A stretch of DNA of 64,000 nucleotides, from assembly GCA_024707305.1 (NCBI GenBank), contig JANPZZ010000025.1, positions 1 through 64,000 on the forward strand, given 5' to 3'. The position numbers were made by a program, and so were the translations under genes. Below the pieces are notes generated by a model, which saw nothing but the letters and a program-made list of their open reading frames with translations, had not been told where the DNA came from and made no database searches. Shown piece by piece: positions 40,126-48,909 of this stretch. How positions within the stretch are numbered: the stretch's first letter is position 1; every line of letters starts with the position of its first letter. The DNA comes from Chitinophagaceae bacterium. GTDB lineage: Bacteria; Bacteroidota; Bacteroidia; Chitinophagales; Chitinophagaceae.

Positions 40126-40524
40126 TTATCTTTTCCGATCGATTGAGAATGCTCCTGGTCCTTGCGTAATAAATATCCAACCTAACAATATAAAAAGGAA
40201 CGGATGCTGATCGCGATACCAAAATTGTCCATCAGCGATCACAAATGTTACAAAAGCCATCACCGCGATCATGATCACTGACGCAAGCCGCGTCCATAAT
40301 CCGACCAAAAGTAAAATGCCTGATACCAGCTCCAGTCCCTTCCCGATATATGCTGTAATTTCTGGTGATGGAAATTTTTGAAAAATGGGCCACGATGCAT
40401 AGTTCTGCATTGTTTTTACATCAAACACTTCGTAACCATGATAAGCCATAAAAAATCCGGTCACAATGCGGGCAATACCGAGGCCATAACCGGGCCACAA
40501 AGGTTTTGAATTCAGTAAAGGCAT
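40126..40524 (-). CDS. DoxX-family membrane protein
   Basis: A 132-residue integral membrane protein with four hydrophobic segments (GIARIVTGFFMAYHGYEVF, LELVSGILLLVGLWTRLASV, IMIAVMAFVTFVI, FLFILLGWIFI). It matches the DoxX/SURF4-like group, whose role in bacteria is poorly defined. It lies within the glucan locus between a GH144-like and the GH43 gene. The link to glycan use is positional only. Confidence 0.85.
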   Translation of the reverse strand: MPLLNSKPLWPGYGLGIARIVTGFFMAYHGYEVFDVKTMQNYASWPIFQKFPSPEITAYIGKGLELVSGILLLVGLWTRLASVIMIAVMAFVTFVIADGQFWYRDQHPFLFILLGWIFITQGPGAFSIDRKR

Positions 40525-40595
40525 AAGTAATTTTTGGAGGGAATCAAATTTAAGATTATTGTGTTAAAGCATCATCACACCAAAACGCGCGTTAG

Positions 40596-41938
40596 TCAAT
40601 ATGTAAAACCAAGTTTCTTCAGTCCTGCCTGTATTTCTTCGCAACTCATAAAAAGTTTCCACAGCAATCCGCTTCGGTAATTTTCCATCATCACTACAAT
40701 AGGTCCCTGGTCAATAGCCAGGTATCGCTGCGGATACCAGTCTTCAGTTTCACTAAAGGCGTCATAAAACCCATAAGGTCCCAATAATTTTTCTCTTTTA
40801 TTGAGATACCAGTTTTTCATTGCCGCCATTGATTCTTTTTGGTGTAAAAGGCATAGAACCAAGCGCAGCGGCTGGCGAAATCACACCGAGGTCATGCGTC
40901 ATACCGGGAGCATGCGCAGCATAACCTTTGATGGAATAACTCGCAGTAAGACCCCAATTATCCGCACCATATCCTTTGTACTTTTTCGGATTGTTCACAC
41001 ACCAGTTGTAATTGATCAGCGTTTGATTTTTATTTTCCTGCCAGTAGTCTGCGTATTGATCTTTGAGATTTCGGGGATCAAGTGCGAGATAGGAATAATG
41101 CGCCCAAAACAAAGGACCGCCGTATTCATTCGCACCGTCATGATTTAATTGCAATGAAAACCCAAACTGATTCGTTCCGCCTTTTATTTTTCCATTCTTT
41201 GCCCAGCCTTCGTGATACACTTCTGCCGGAATTGGATGCGTGGGCGATGAAGCAGCGAGCACATAAGTAATCAAACATTCATTGTAACCTGCAATTTTGT
41301 TGTTCATCTTCCAACCGTATTCAGGGCTCCAGTGCCAGTACAATACATTTTCGCCGTTTCGGTACCAGTCAAATTCCACTTCCCGCCATAAAGCATCGCA
41401 ACGTGCTGCGAGGCTTCTTTCCAGTTCCGTGCCATTTGCAAAATATTGCCGCACACAAAGCAGTGCCTGAATCATGTAAGCTGTTTCAACCAGATCGCCA
41501 CCATTATCATGTTTGCTGAATGGTTTTACTTTTCCGGTTTCACCATCCCACCAATGGGGATACGCACCATGAAAACGATCTGCTTTCTCCAGAAAATCGA
41601 GAATGCGTTGAAAGCGCTCTATTCCCTGTGCGCGGGTTATAAAACCTCTTTCCATTCCTACCAGTATAGCCAACACGCCAAAACCGCCACCACCACTGGT
41701 GATAATGTGTTTATCATTATCAGGATAAATTCCATCCATATGATAACGCTCGCGTGCAAGGCCACTATTGGGTTCCGCACCATCCCAGAAATATTGAAAG
41801 GTTGTTTTCTGTACATCATCAAATATTTCCTGCTCCAAAATTGTTACCGTGTCCTCACTCGTGACAACTGTTTCCTTCGGCGAATTATTGCATGCCGCCA
41901 GCAACACGAAAAGAAAAAGAAAAAATATTATGCCTCAT
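40596..41938 (-). CDS. GH144-like (PF10091 'glucoamylase' fold) beta-glucan hydrolase (two frame breaks)
   Basis: An (alpha/alpha)6-barrel lipoprotein. Family marks: TTFQYFWDGAEPNSGLARERYH, GGGGFGVLAILVGMERGFITRAQG, DNGGDLVETAYMIQALLCVRQYF, YWHWSPEYGWKMN, NECLITYVLAASSPTHPI and a C-terminal YLAIDQGPIVVMMENYRSG. GH144 was founded on an endo-beta-1,2-glucanase of a Chitinophaga species, though PF10091 includes other activities. Two breaks: one T too many at 40836-40840 (joins FTPK to ESMAAMKNWY), and one A too many at 41920-41925 (joins the start MRHNIFLFLF to VLLAACNN). Corrected, it is about 447 residues with a lipobox. Confidence 0.85.
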
Positions 41939-41981
41939 CACAAGTAATAAACTTTAACTTTAAAATTATACGATAGGATGG

Positions 41982-43127
41982 TTAAATGTCGATTTCAACA
42001 ACACTTTCTTTCCCGTTTTTTGCCGATTCACGCGTTGCTTCTATTACTTCCAGTACATGCAGCGCATGTTCAACATTAATACGCGGCTCGGTATTATATA
42101 AAAGTGCATCAGAAATCACCGTTGCGCCTTCCTGCCAAACATAGGTTCCTGGATCGGGCACATATCGTTGTCCTTTGTAATCATCATGGGTGGCAAGGTC
42201 TACACCAAAAGGCGCCCAGTCGTAACCCGCCAATGCCATATTTCCATGTGAACCCCAAATTAATATCGTGGGTCGTTCCTGTCCTTTCCCTTCATGTCCA
42301 TAAGGATCAAAATAATTAAACCCTGATTGCACGTGCGATATCACACCATCGCCGTGATCCATCAGCAACATGGCATTGTCTTCCGCTTCTACTTTTATTT
42401 TCCCCTTATTATCTACAGTTCTTTCCGGCGTTACAATACTCGTCATCGCCACAACTGATTTTGCAGGTCCCAGTAAACCTGTCAGTGTTGCAATATTATA
42501 AACGCCGAGGTCCGGCAAACTACCGCCACCTTTTTCATAAAAGAAAGCCGACCATGTAGGACCTGTATGTCCGTAGTGTGCATGCGCTGCAGCCACTTTT
42601 CCCATTTTCCCTTCGCGCAATGTTTTTGCCATAAATGCAAACTGAGGACTGTTAACAACTGCGGGTGCGCCCCAGATGCGCAAATTTTTTGATGTAGCAA
42701 AATCAAGCAATGCTTTTCCTTCTTTGTAGGTATTCGCCATTGGCTTTTCGCTCCATACATGTTTACCTGCGGTGAGCGCAATTTTATTCAAACGACCATG
42801 CTCCTGCATGTCTGTAAGGTTTACTAACAAATCGAACGGTGCGCCGGCAAGTTGTTGTTCGATGTTCGGGTAATGGTTTGGGATTTTGAATTCCGCTGCA
42901 CGATTTTTTGCTCGCTCATACACGATGTCACAAACGCTCACCAGTTCAACATGTGGTGCTTTGGATAAATGTGGAAGATAGACTCCCGATACACTTCCGC
43001 AACCAATGATTGCAACACGTATTTTTTTATCTGCACCTAAACCAAAACCTTTGAGCGACGATAATAGTACAGCGGCACCGGCCAGTGCGGTGCGTTGCAA
43101 AAACTGCTGGCGAGTAAGTGGTGACAT
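41982..43127 (-). CDS. Gfo/Idh/MocA-family oxidoreductase with Tat-like signal
   Basis: A 381-residue NAD(P)-dependent sugar oxidoreductase homologue. The N-terminus (SPLTRQQFLQRTALAGAAVLLSS) resembles a Tat signal, although only one arginine of the twin pair is present. The Rossmann motif IRVAIIGCGSVSGVYL follows, and the catalytic-type GKHVWSEKPMA (Glu-Lys-Pro) lies near residue 127. Exported members of this family in Bacteroidota are common near glycan loci and may oxidise sugars or act on glycosides with a bound cofactor. It is placed between the two GH144-like genes. Confidence 0.88.
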   Translation of the reverse strand: MSPLTRQQFLQRTALAGAAVLLSSLKGFGLGADKKIRVAIIGCGSVSGVYLPHLSKAPHVELVSVCDIVYERAKNRAAEFKIPNHYPNIEQQLAGAPFDLLVNLTDMQEHGRLNKIALTAGKHVWSEKPMANTYKEGKALLDFATSKNLRIWGAPAVVNSPQFAFMAKTLREGKMGKVAAAHAHYGHTGPTWSAFFYEKGGGSLPDLGVYNIATLTGLLGPAKSVVAMTSIVTPERTVDNKGKIKVEAEDNAMLLMDHGDGVISHVQSGFNYFDPYGHEGKGQERPTILIWGSHGNMALAGYDWAPFGVDLATHDDYKGQRYVPDPGTYVWQEGATVISDALLYNTEPRINVEHALHVLEVIEATRESAKNGKESVVEIDI

Positions 43128-43186
43128 AGACTGCGTTTTTTATTAGTTGGTATGTTGATGTTCGTTTTTCATGTTTTCATGTTCAT

Positions 43187-43310
43187 GTAGGGACGCGCTG
43201 CAGCGCGTCCCTACAGATGCGCGTCCCTACAGATGCGCGTCCCTACAGATGCGCGTCCCTACAAATGCGCGTCCCTACGGATGCGCGTCCCGACACATAC
43301 GCGTCCCGAC
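43187..43310. repeat. GTAGGGACGCGC palindrome with six further right-arm copies
   Basis: A 28-bp perfect palindrome (43187-43214), then six tandem 16-bp units ending GCGTCCCTAC, the last two decaying to GCGTCCCGAC. Same family as 13853 and 45059. It occupies the 226 bp gap before the GH144-like gene end. No gene is seen. Confidence 0.88.
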
Positions 43311-43353
43311 ATCAAAAAACAGTTTCACGTTTGCCGCATGCCGTTTGCCGTAC

Positions 43354-45026
43354 TCACAAATACGGCGCATTAAATCCCAGTGCCTGCATACCCGTTTTTA
43401 TCTCCGGGCAACTTGTAAACAGATCCCACAACAATCCGCTACGATAATTTTCAATCATGATGATGATTGGTCCCTGGTCGATTGCCAGGTGCGAACCGGC
43501 ATACCAGTTTTGTTCAGGGAAAATGCATCTATAAAACCGTAATCCTTCCAAAGTTTATCGCCAAGTACATAATAGAAAAAATGCAGTGCCGCCATTGATT
43601 GCGCTGGTGTAAATGGCAGGGATGAGATTGCAGCCGTTGGCGCAATTACACCCAAATCATTTGTTGGCGAACTGGCAGTATAGCCAGCAGGAATATCACT
43701 TGCCGTAAGCCCCCAGATTGAATCACTATATCCTGCAAACGAACCAGGATTGTTTAGACAATGCGAGTAGTTTATCAATGTGTGGTTGCGGGTTTGATCA
43801 GCGTAGTTTGCATATGCATCTGTCAAACCGTTGGGATTAATTCCGAGAAATGAATAATGACTTAAAAATAAGGGACCACCAAACGCTGGACCTAGCGGCA
43901 ATCTATATCCGTTATAAATGCCGCCATTTACAAAAGCACCGTTGCGCGTCCATCCATTTGTATAAACAGATGCTGGAATGCTGTGTGTTGGAGAAGATGC
44001 GGCAAGTACATAAGTTATCAAACATTCATTCCATCCGCTGATGGGAAGATTCATATCCCACTCATATTGTGGACTCCAGTGCCAGTACAACACCTGTTGG
44101 CCGCCGCGCCTGAACCAGTCCCATTCCACATTTTGCCAAATCTCATTGATATTATTTCGCAGCATGGTTTCTGTTGGATCTGCATCACCAAAATATTGTC
44201 TCGCACATAATAGTCCCATGATGAGATAAGAAGTTTCCACCAGGTCGGCACCATTGTCTTTTGTGCTGAATGGAAGTGTGGCTCCTGTATTTCCATCAAT
44301 CCAGTGGGGAAAAGCGCCTTTGTGTTTAACGGTTGTGTTTTTCAAAAAATTTACAATCGTCTGCAAACGCGTTAACCCCTGCGCCCGTGTAATAAAGCCA
44401 CGTTCAATTCCCACCAGTATTGCCATGATACCGAAACCGGATCCACCGGATGCCGTTACATTATCACTACCATTACTTCGCTCGCGCGCAAGGCCACTTA
44501 CCGGATGTGCAAAATCCCAGAAGTATTTAAAGGTTTGTGCCTGCACTTTCGTGAGCAACTGGTCATCAGTAAGCTGTGGAAATTTTCGGGAAGAATCAAG
44601 TTGTGTGCGTAAATCAATTGTTATCGCATTCTCCAACGTTCTGCCTGCGGTAGACTCCAGCAGGCGTGTAAGTGTCAGTTTATATTTTTTAAGAAAACCA
44701 AAAGACGCAGCCGGCTTAATGATTACAGTACTATCCGCATCGGCATAACTCACGTTCATTGCCACTGAAGATGCAGATACTTCACTCAATGAAAAAGCAT
44801 TGGTAACCGATGATCTTTTTACCGGCGCCGAAAACCGGAATCGCATTTCAGGTAATACAGGCACATTATCGTAATCCGTTTTCCCCGAAACATTATTCAC
44901 CGACCAGCTCACCAGATTCATCCGCACCGGCGGAGTATCATCGCCACTGCCTTTCCCTTTACTGCATGAAATAAATATCAACAGCAGAAGGAGTGATGAG
45001 ATATTATTGATTTGATTTGGTTTCAT
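43354..45026 (-). CDS. GH144-like (PF10091) lipoprotein with N-terminal Ig-like domain (one frame break)
   Basis: A paralogue of the protein at 40596. The lipoprotein signal ends LLLIFISCSKGKG. Residues about 30-140 form a bacterial Ig-like domain (VPVLPEMRFRFSAPVKRSSVTNAFSL) absent from the other copy. The catalytic part then repeats the family blocks: TFKYFWDFAHPVSGLARERS, GGSGFGIMAILVGIERGFIT, DNGADLVETSYLI, YWHWSPQYEWDMN, NECLITYVLAASSPTH. The frame breaks near 43508-43514. One added base joins DAFSLN to QNWYAGSHLAIDQGPIIIMIENYRSG, ending at 43354. About 557 residues. The two copies likely act on different chain lengths or sites; this is inference. Confidence 0.86.
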
Positions 45027-45031
45027 ATTTT

Positions 45032-45086
45032 TTTGATGATCGATGGTCGATGGTCATTGTAGGGACGCGCTGCCGCGCGTCCCTAC
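45032..45086. repeat. Heptamers plus a GTAGGGACGCGC palindrome
   Basis: Three CGATGNY-type units (about 45034-45055) directly abut a 28-bp near-perfect palindrome (45059-45086). This is the only place in the window where the two repeat families touch. Confidence 0.8.
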
Positions 45087-45116
45087 AAAATGAATTCTCC
45101 TCTCACGCCCCACACC

Positions 45117-46316
45117 TTATCGCTGTATAAAATGACTCCTCATCAACGCCGGCGTAGGCACATCCTTTCCCTGTAATTGCACTGCCACCGATCGTGACAT
45201 TTCTTTTGGCATATGACAATCGATACAATTCTTTTGAATAACAGCACCGAGGGTCGCGGACATTTTACACTTTACCTGATGTTGTTGTCCATGACATGAC
45301 ATACATCGTTGTGAATATATTTCAAGTTGGCCTTTTTCTTTTTTATGCGGATTGTGACAGCTTTGGCAGGTCATGTCGCTGGCGGTAAAACATTTGCTTG
45401 CACTCAGCATTCCCATCTGGTTGCCATGTACATCCATTGCCAGTGGGTTTGTTTGTATCGAATCCATTTTAAAATGTTTCGATAATAAATCGCCGGGTTG
45501 ATAGCTGAATGCAGGATTAATGCGATCGAGCGTGCCTCCGTGGCAAAGACCGCATTGATCCAATTTTTGTTGACGCGTAAAAATGGCCGGATTAATAATG
45601 TTCCTGGCTACCGTGTCGCTTGAATTTTTTTCATGATAACTAACATGCCCCGCGGCGGGGCCGTGACATTTTTCGCAGGAAACCGTTAGAACAAAACTGC
45701 TGCGCTTGTAAGTTTCAGGTTCCACGCCCCGTGTTGAACTAATTTCTACATTGGTGATATGGCATTCAAGACAACGTGCAGTGATAGGCCGGTTGAAAAC
45801 TGCCTTTTGCGGAAATCCCGGACTATTGCTCCATTGTTGTGCAGGTGCAAACCAGGTAATGGGCAATTGAAATAAATGATCACCACGCCACGCAGCAAAA
45901 CTCTGGCCCTTGTTTCCCGATCCAAATACAAGACTCATTGCCCGGCTTTCTTTTGCTTCGCCTTGCAGATACGCAGTTTGTACGAAAGAGTCGCCCTGCT
46001 TTTCCATGCGCACCATCAGCCGCGGACTGAACCGATAACTGTTCCCCTTGTCTGAAAAATCACCCAGTATTGAACTTTCGCTCCCCCATGCTGAAGTAAA
46101 ATGATGGGCCGTTTGATGATGGTCTTCCACATAACTGGCGTGACAGGACCCGCACTTGTCGTCGCCAACATATATGGCCGATGCATTCCCTCCTCCTTCG
46201 TCCATTTGCCGCTCGCCGCCATTCACACAGCGCGTGAGCACTGCAATTGTGAAGGCAAGCAATGCAAAAACGATTATTGTTCTGCCAGATTTATAATATG
46301 AACGAATCCTCATCAT
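45117..46316 (-). CDS. Heptaheme c-type cytochrome
   Basis: A 399-residue exported protein with seven CXXCH heme sites in order: CGSCH, CLECH, CEKCH, CGLCH, CQSCH, CMSCH, CIDCH. The N-terminus has one hydrophobic segment (TIIVFALLAFTIAVLTRC), possibly a lipoprotein signal. The fold resembles the multiheme cytochrome c554/doubled-CXXCH group that carries electrons in the periplasm. It lies inside the glucan locus after the LamG gene but behind a terminator, so it may be its own transcription unit. No role in glycan use is known to me for this family. It could supply or remove electrons for the exported Gfo/Idh/MocA protein nearby; that is speculation. Confidence 0.88.
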   Translation of the reverse strand: MMRIRSYYKSGRTIIVFALLAFTIAVLTRCVNGGERQMDEGGGNASAIYVGDDKCGSCHASYVEDHHQTAHHFTSAWGSESSILGDFSDKGNSYRFSPRLMVRMEKQGDSFVQTAYLQGEAKESRAMSLVFGSGNKGQSFAAWRGDHLFQLPITWFAPAQQWSNSPGFPQKAVFNRPITARCLECHITNVEISSTRGVEPETYKRSSFVLTVSCEKCHGPAAGHVSYHEKNSSDTVARNIINPAIFTRQQKLDQCGLCHGGTLDRINPAFSYQPGDLLSKHFKMDSIQTNPLAMDVHGNQMGMLSASKCFTASDMTCQSCHNPHKKEKGQLEIYSQRCMSCHGQQHQVKCKMSATLGAVIQKNCIDCHMPKEMSRSVAVQLQGKDVPTPALMRSHFIQR

Positions 46317-46347
46317 TTTCCGTCAGCATAAAAACGAAACAGTCAAA

Positions 46348-46387
46348 ATAACGGAGGGCTGCACCATTACGTTACAGCCCTCGTTAT
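46348..46387 (-). terminator. Intrinsic terminator after the LamG gene
   Basis: GAGGGCTG / CAGCCCTC (46354-46361 with 46375-46382), extended by ATAAC / GTTAT past a bulged G, 13-nt loop, then TTATTTTG on the minus strand. It separates the SusCD-LamG unit from the cytochrome gene. Confidence 0.75.
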
Positions 46388-46419
46388 AATTTAATGGGTG
46401 TATATGTCGCAGGCTTGTT

Positions 46420-47271
46420 CTACTTTCTTTGCGTAAACAGTTCGTTGATTTCTGCGCCTGTCAACGCTACGCTGTACATACGAACCTGGTCGAGATCACC
46501 TTTAAATGAGGATGACAGCCAGTCATCAGAATCATATTCAGTGCCAGGGCCGGCACCAATTCTGAATTCAGAAATTTTGGAATCATCGAAGTTGATATCA
46601 CCATGTCCACCCCATTCCCTTGTCTTGGGATTCGCAACACCGTCGATATACAAGGTAACAGTGCTGTTGGTATTGTTATATACCAGTGCAATGTGATGCC
46701 ATTGATTATCCAGCAACCCAGGTATCATATCATCTGCAGTTTCCCAGGTCCACCATGCGTCGGCCATGTTTGCATCCACTACCATTACTTTTACAGCGCA
46801 CGCAGTATTATTTCCTTCGAGGAAAAACAACATACTACCCCCTGACCAGTGACCATTACTTGATTTAAAACTCATCAGGTATTCAGGTCCGTTTGTGCCT
46901 TCATTGTTTTTTGTTTGTCCATCCTTTCTATACCAGGCAGAGATCGTAAAAGCTTTTGAAGCAGCTGCCCAGTCGTTGGGTTTGGGATATTGCAAAAACT
47001 TCTTGTTTTCACCTTTTACCGCTTTACCACTTATACCATCGATTGAAGTAAGTGGATTGTCTACGGGATAGTTGGCGCGGATGCTGTCAACAGCATTCTT
47101 TAATGGATTATCTGTTGTGCCATCGAATGCGGCATAAAATTTAAGCGGACCTCCGGGAACGTTGACGTCCTCTGGATAGTCGCCCAGGGCAGGTTTATCC
47201 ATTTTCTGACAACTGGTTGCCATGAGGGCAATACCAAGTGCCGCAATTGCATATTTTCTAATCTTTTTCAT
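46420..47271 (-). CDS. LamG/concanavalin-like lipoprotein, probable surface glycan-binding protein
   Basis: A 283-residue lipoprotein (signal ending GIALMATSCQKMD). Residues about 45-280 form a LamG/concanavalin-type jelly roll: FYAAFDGTTDNPLKNAVDS, FTISAWYRK, NQWHHIALVYNNTNSTVTLYIDGV, FKGDLDQVRMYSVALTGAEINELF. No glycosidase catalytic pair was recognised, so binding is more likely than hydrolysis. It is the third gene after susC/susD (25 bp gap), the usual slot for a surface glycan-binding protein. Confidence 0.85.
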   Translation of the reverse strand: MKKIRKYAIAALGIALMATSCQKMDKPALGDYPEDVNVPGGPLKFYAAFDGTTDNPLKNAVDSIRANYPVDNPLTSIDGISGKAVKGENKKFLQYPKPNDWAAASKAFTISAWYRKDGQTKNNEGTNGPEYLMSFKSSNGHWSGGSMLFFLEGNNTACAVKVMVVDANMADAWWTWETADDMIPGLLDNQWHHIALVYNNTNSTVTLYIDGVANPKTREWGGHGDINFDDSKISEFRIGAGPGTEYDSDDWLSSSFKGDLDQVRMYSVALTGAEINELFTQRK

Positions 47272-47296
47272 ACTATTTCATTTTAGTATTAAGAAA

Positions 47297-48890
47297 TTAC
47301 GGCCATTCAGGGTTTTGAGTTAATACGCCACCACTCAGGTTAATTGCCTGTTGAGGGATGGGATAATATCGGGCACGATTTGTATAGCCCAGTCCGCCAA
47401 GGACGGAAACAGCATCACCCCAGCGAACAAGGTCATAAAAACGATAACCTTCCAATGCGAATTCCCAACGACGTTCGTTTTTAATTGCCTGGCGCATCTG
47501 TGCTTTATTTTGGAATTCGATGAAAGGAACAACAGTACGTGTTGGTCCCAGGTTACCACTTGCACGATTGCGGATAATTTCGAGATGATCCTCCGCTGTC
47601 TGGCCATCGTTTAACTCATTGGCTGCTTCAGCCAGCATCAGATGCACATCAGCATACCGCAAAATGCGGTGATTGATCCAGCCAGCGTCTCCACCATTGT
47701 TGTTGGTAAACCCGGTGAATTGACGCATTGCGGGGGCTGTTGCCTGTATAGAGTTTTTTATTCCAGAATGGCTGTGCAAGACCGCCCTGTCCATCAGGAT
47801 TGGTATAAGGAGGGATCGTTGCGCCGTGACCGCCTTCTGCGGGCCCACCGTCAAATTCGCCGGAATAAAGAATCGTTCTGCGTTTGCGGGGATCGGAATC
47901 GGGCCAGTCACTCTCCAGCTTGTCGCTGGGAACATTCCATCCCCAACCGAGGTTCCATTCAACGGATGCGCCATTCTGGCGAATTTGCTGTGAAGTTCCC
48001 CAGTAGTTTCCTTTCCAGAGAGCCCCATTGCTTTGTGCATTTTCACCTACAAAACATTGTGCTTCCCAAATGGATTCACGACTGTTTTTACCAACACCCC
48101 TTACACCATCTATCCAGATATCGGAGAAGTTGGGAAGCAATTCGTATTGGTTTGAGGAGATTACTTCATTACACAATGCAGCCACACGCGCCCAATCGGA
48201 TCGGAAGAGATAGGTTTGCGCCCACAACGTATTAGCCGCACCACGTGTTAAGCGGCCTTCAAAACCAGGACCATATTCCAACGTGGTTAAAGGAAGTGAC
48301 GCCACTGCAGCCTGCAAACAGGAATCAATAAACTGATAAATGAGATTAACGGGCGATTTAGGACGAATACCTTGTTGTGGTGTAGTGATATTGTAATTAA
48401 ACAAAGGCACTTCACCATATGCTTTTACAAGTTCGAAATAAGAGAAAGCTGCAAAAAAGCATGCTTCACCCGCATTGCGGATTGTCGCCATATCAGGATT
48501 TTCGATCTTTTTAAATGAATCGATCACAAAGTTCGCTTCATTGATCAGGTAAAAGTGATCATTCCAGTAAGTGTTGGTTGCCCAATTATCTTTTGTATAC
48601 TGGAATGTTTCAAATTCGGTAACAATTTCTGCACCGTCATTGATATCACTACCTTTTTCTGAATCGTCATCTCTCAGCCCGTTAAAATCAATCCATGGAA
48701 GGTGGTTAAATGCAGCATAATCGCGAATGATATTATACATACCATAGATACGGCCTTCAAGTCCACCTGCTTTTATATCAGAGAATGATTGTGTCAACGG
48801 CTTTCTGTCGAGAAATTTCTTACAACTCACAGAGGTTACGATTACCAGCAATAGCAGCCCCCAAATCGTTCTGTTTTTATATCGTTTCAT
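47297..48890 (-). CDS. SusD-family nutrient-binding lipoprotein of the glucan locus (one frame break)
   Basis: A lipoprotein (ATG at 48890, MKRYKNRTIWGLLLLVIVTSVS then Cys). N-terminal SusD segment: FLDRKPLTQSFSDIKAGGLEGRIYGMYN. TPR-like region: EACFFAAFSYFELVKAYGEVPLF. C-terminal SusD block: ILRYADVHLMLAEAANEL, KNERRWEFALEGYRFYDLVRWGDA and PIPQQAINLSGGVLTQNPEWP. A run of five G at 47732-47736 is one too long. With four, WNKKLYTGNSPAMRQFTGFTNN is continuous. About 530 residues. It lies 10-20 bp after susC. Confidence 0.92.
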
Positions 48891-48909
48891 AGTAAACAAA
48901 GTTTGAAGT

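Noticed and set aside
43187..43310. CRISPR-like array with 16-bp period
   Set aside because: Copies are tandem with no spacers and begin from a palindrome, so this is an extragenic repeat.
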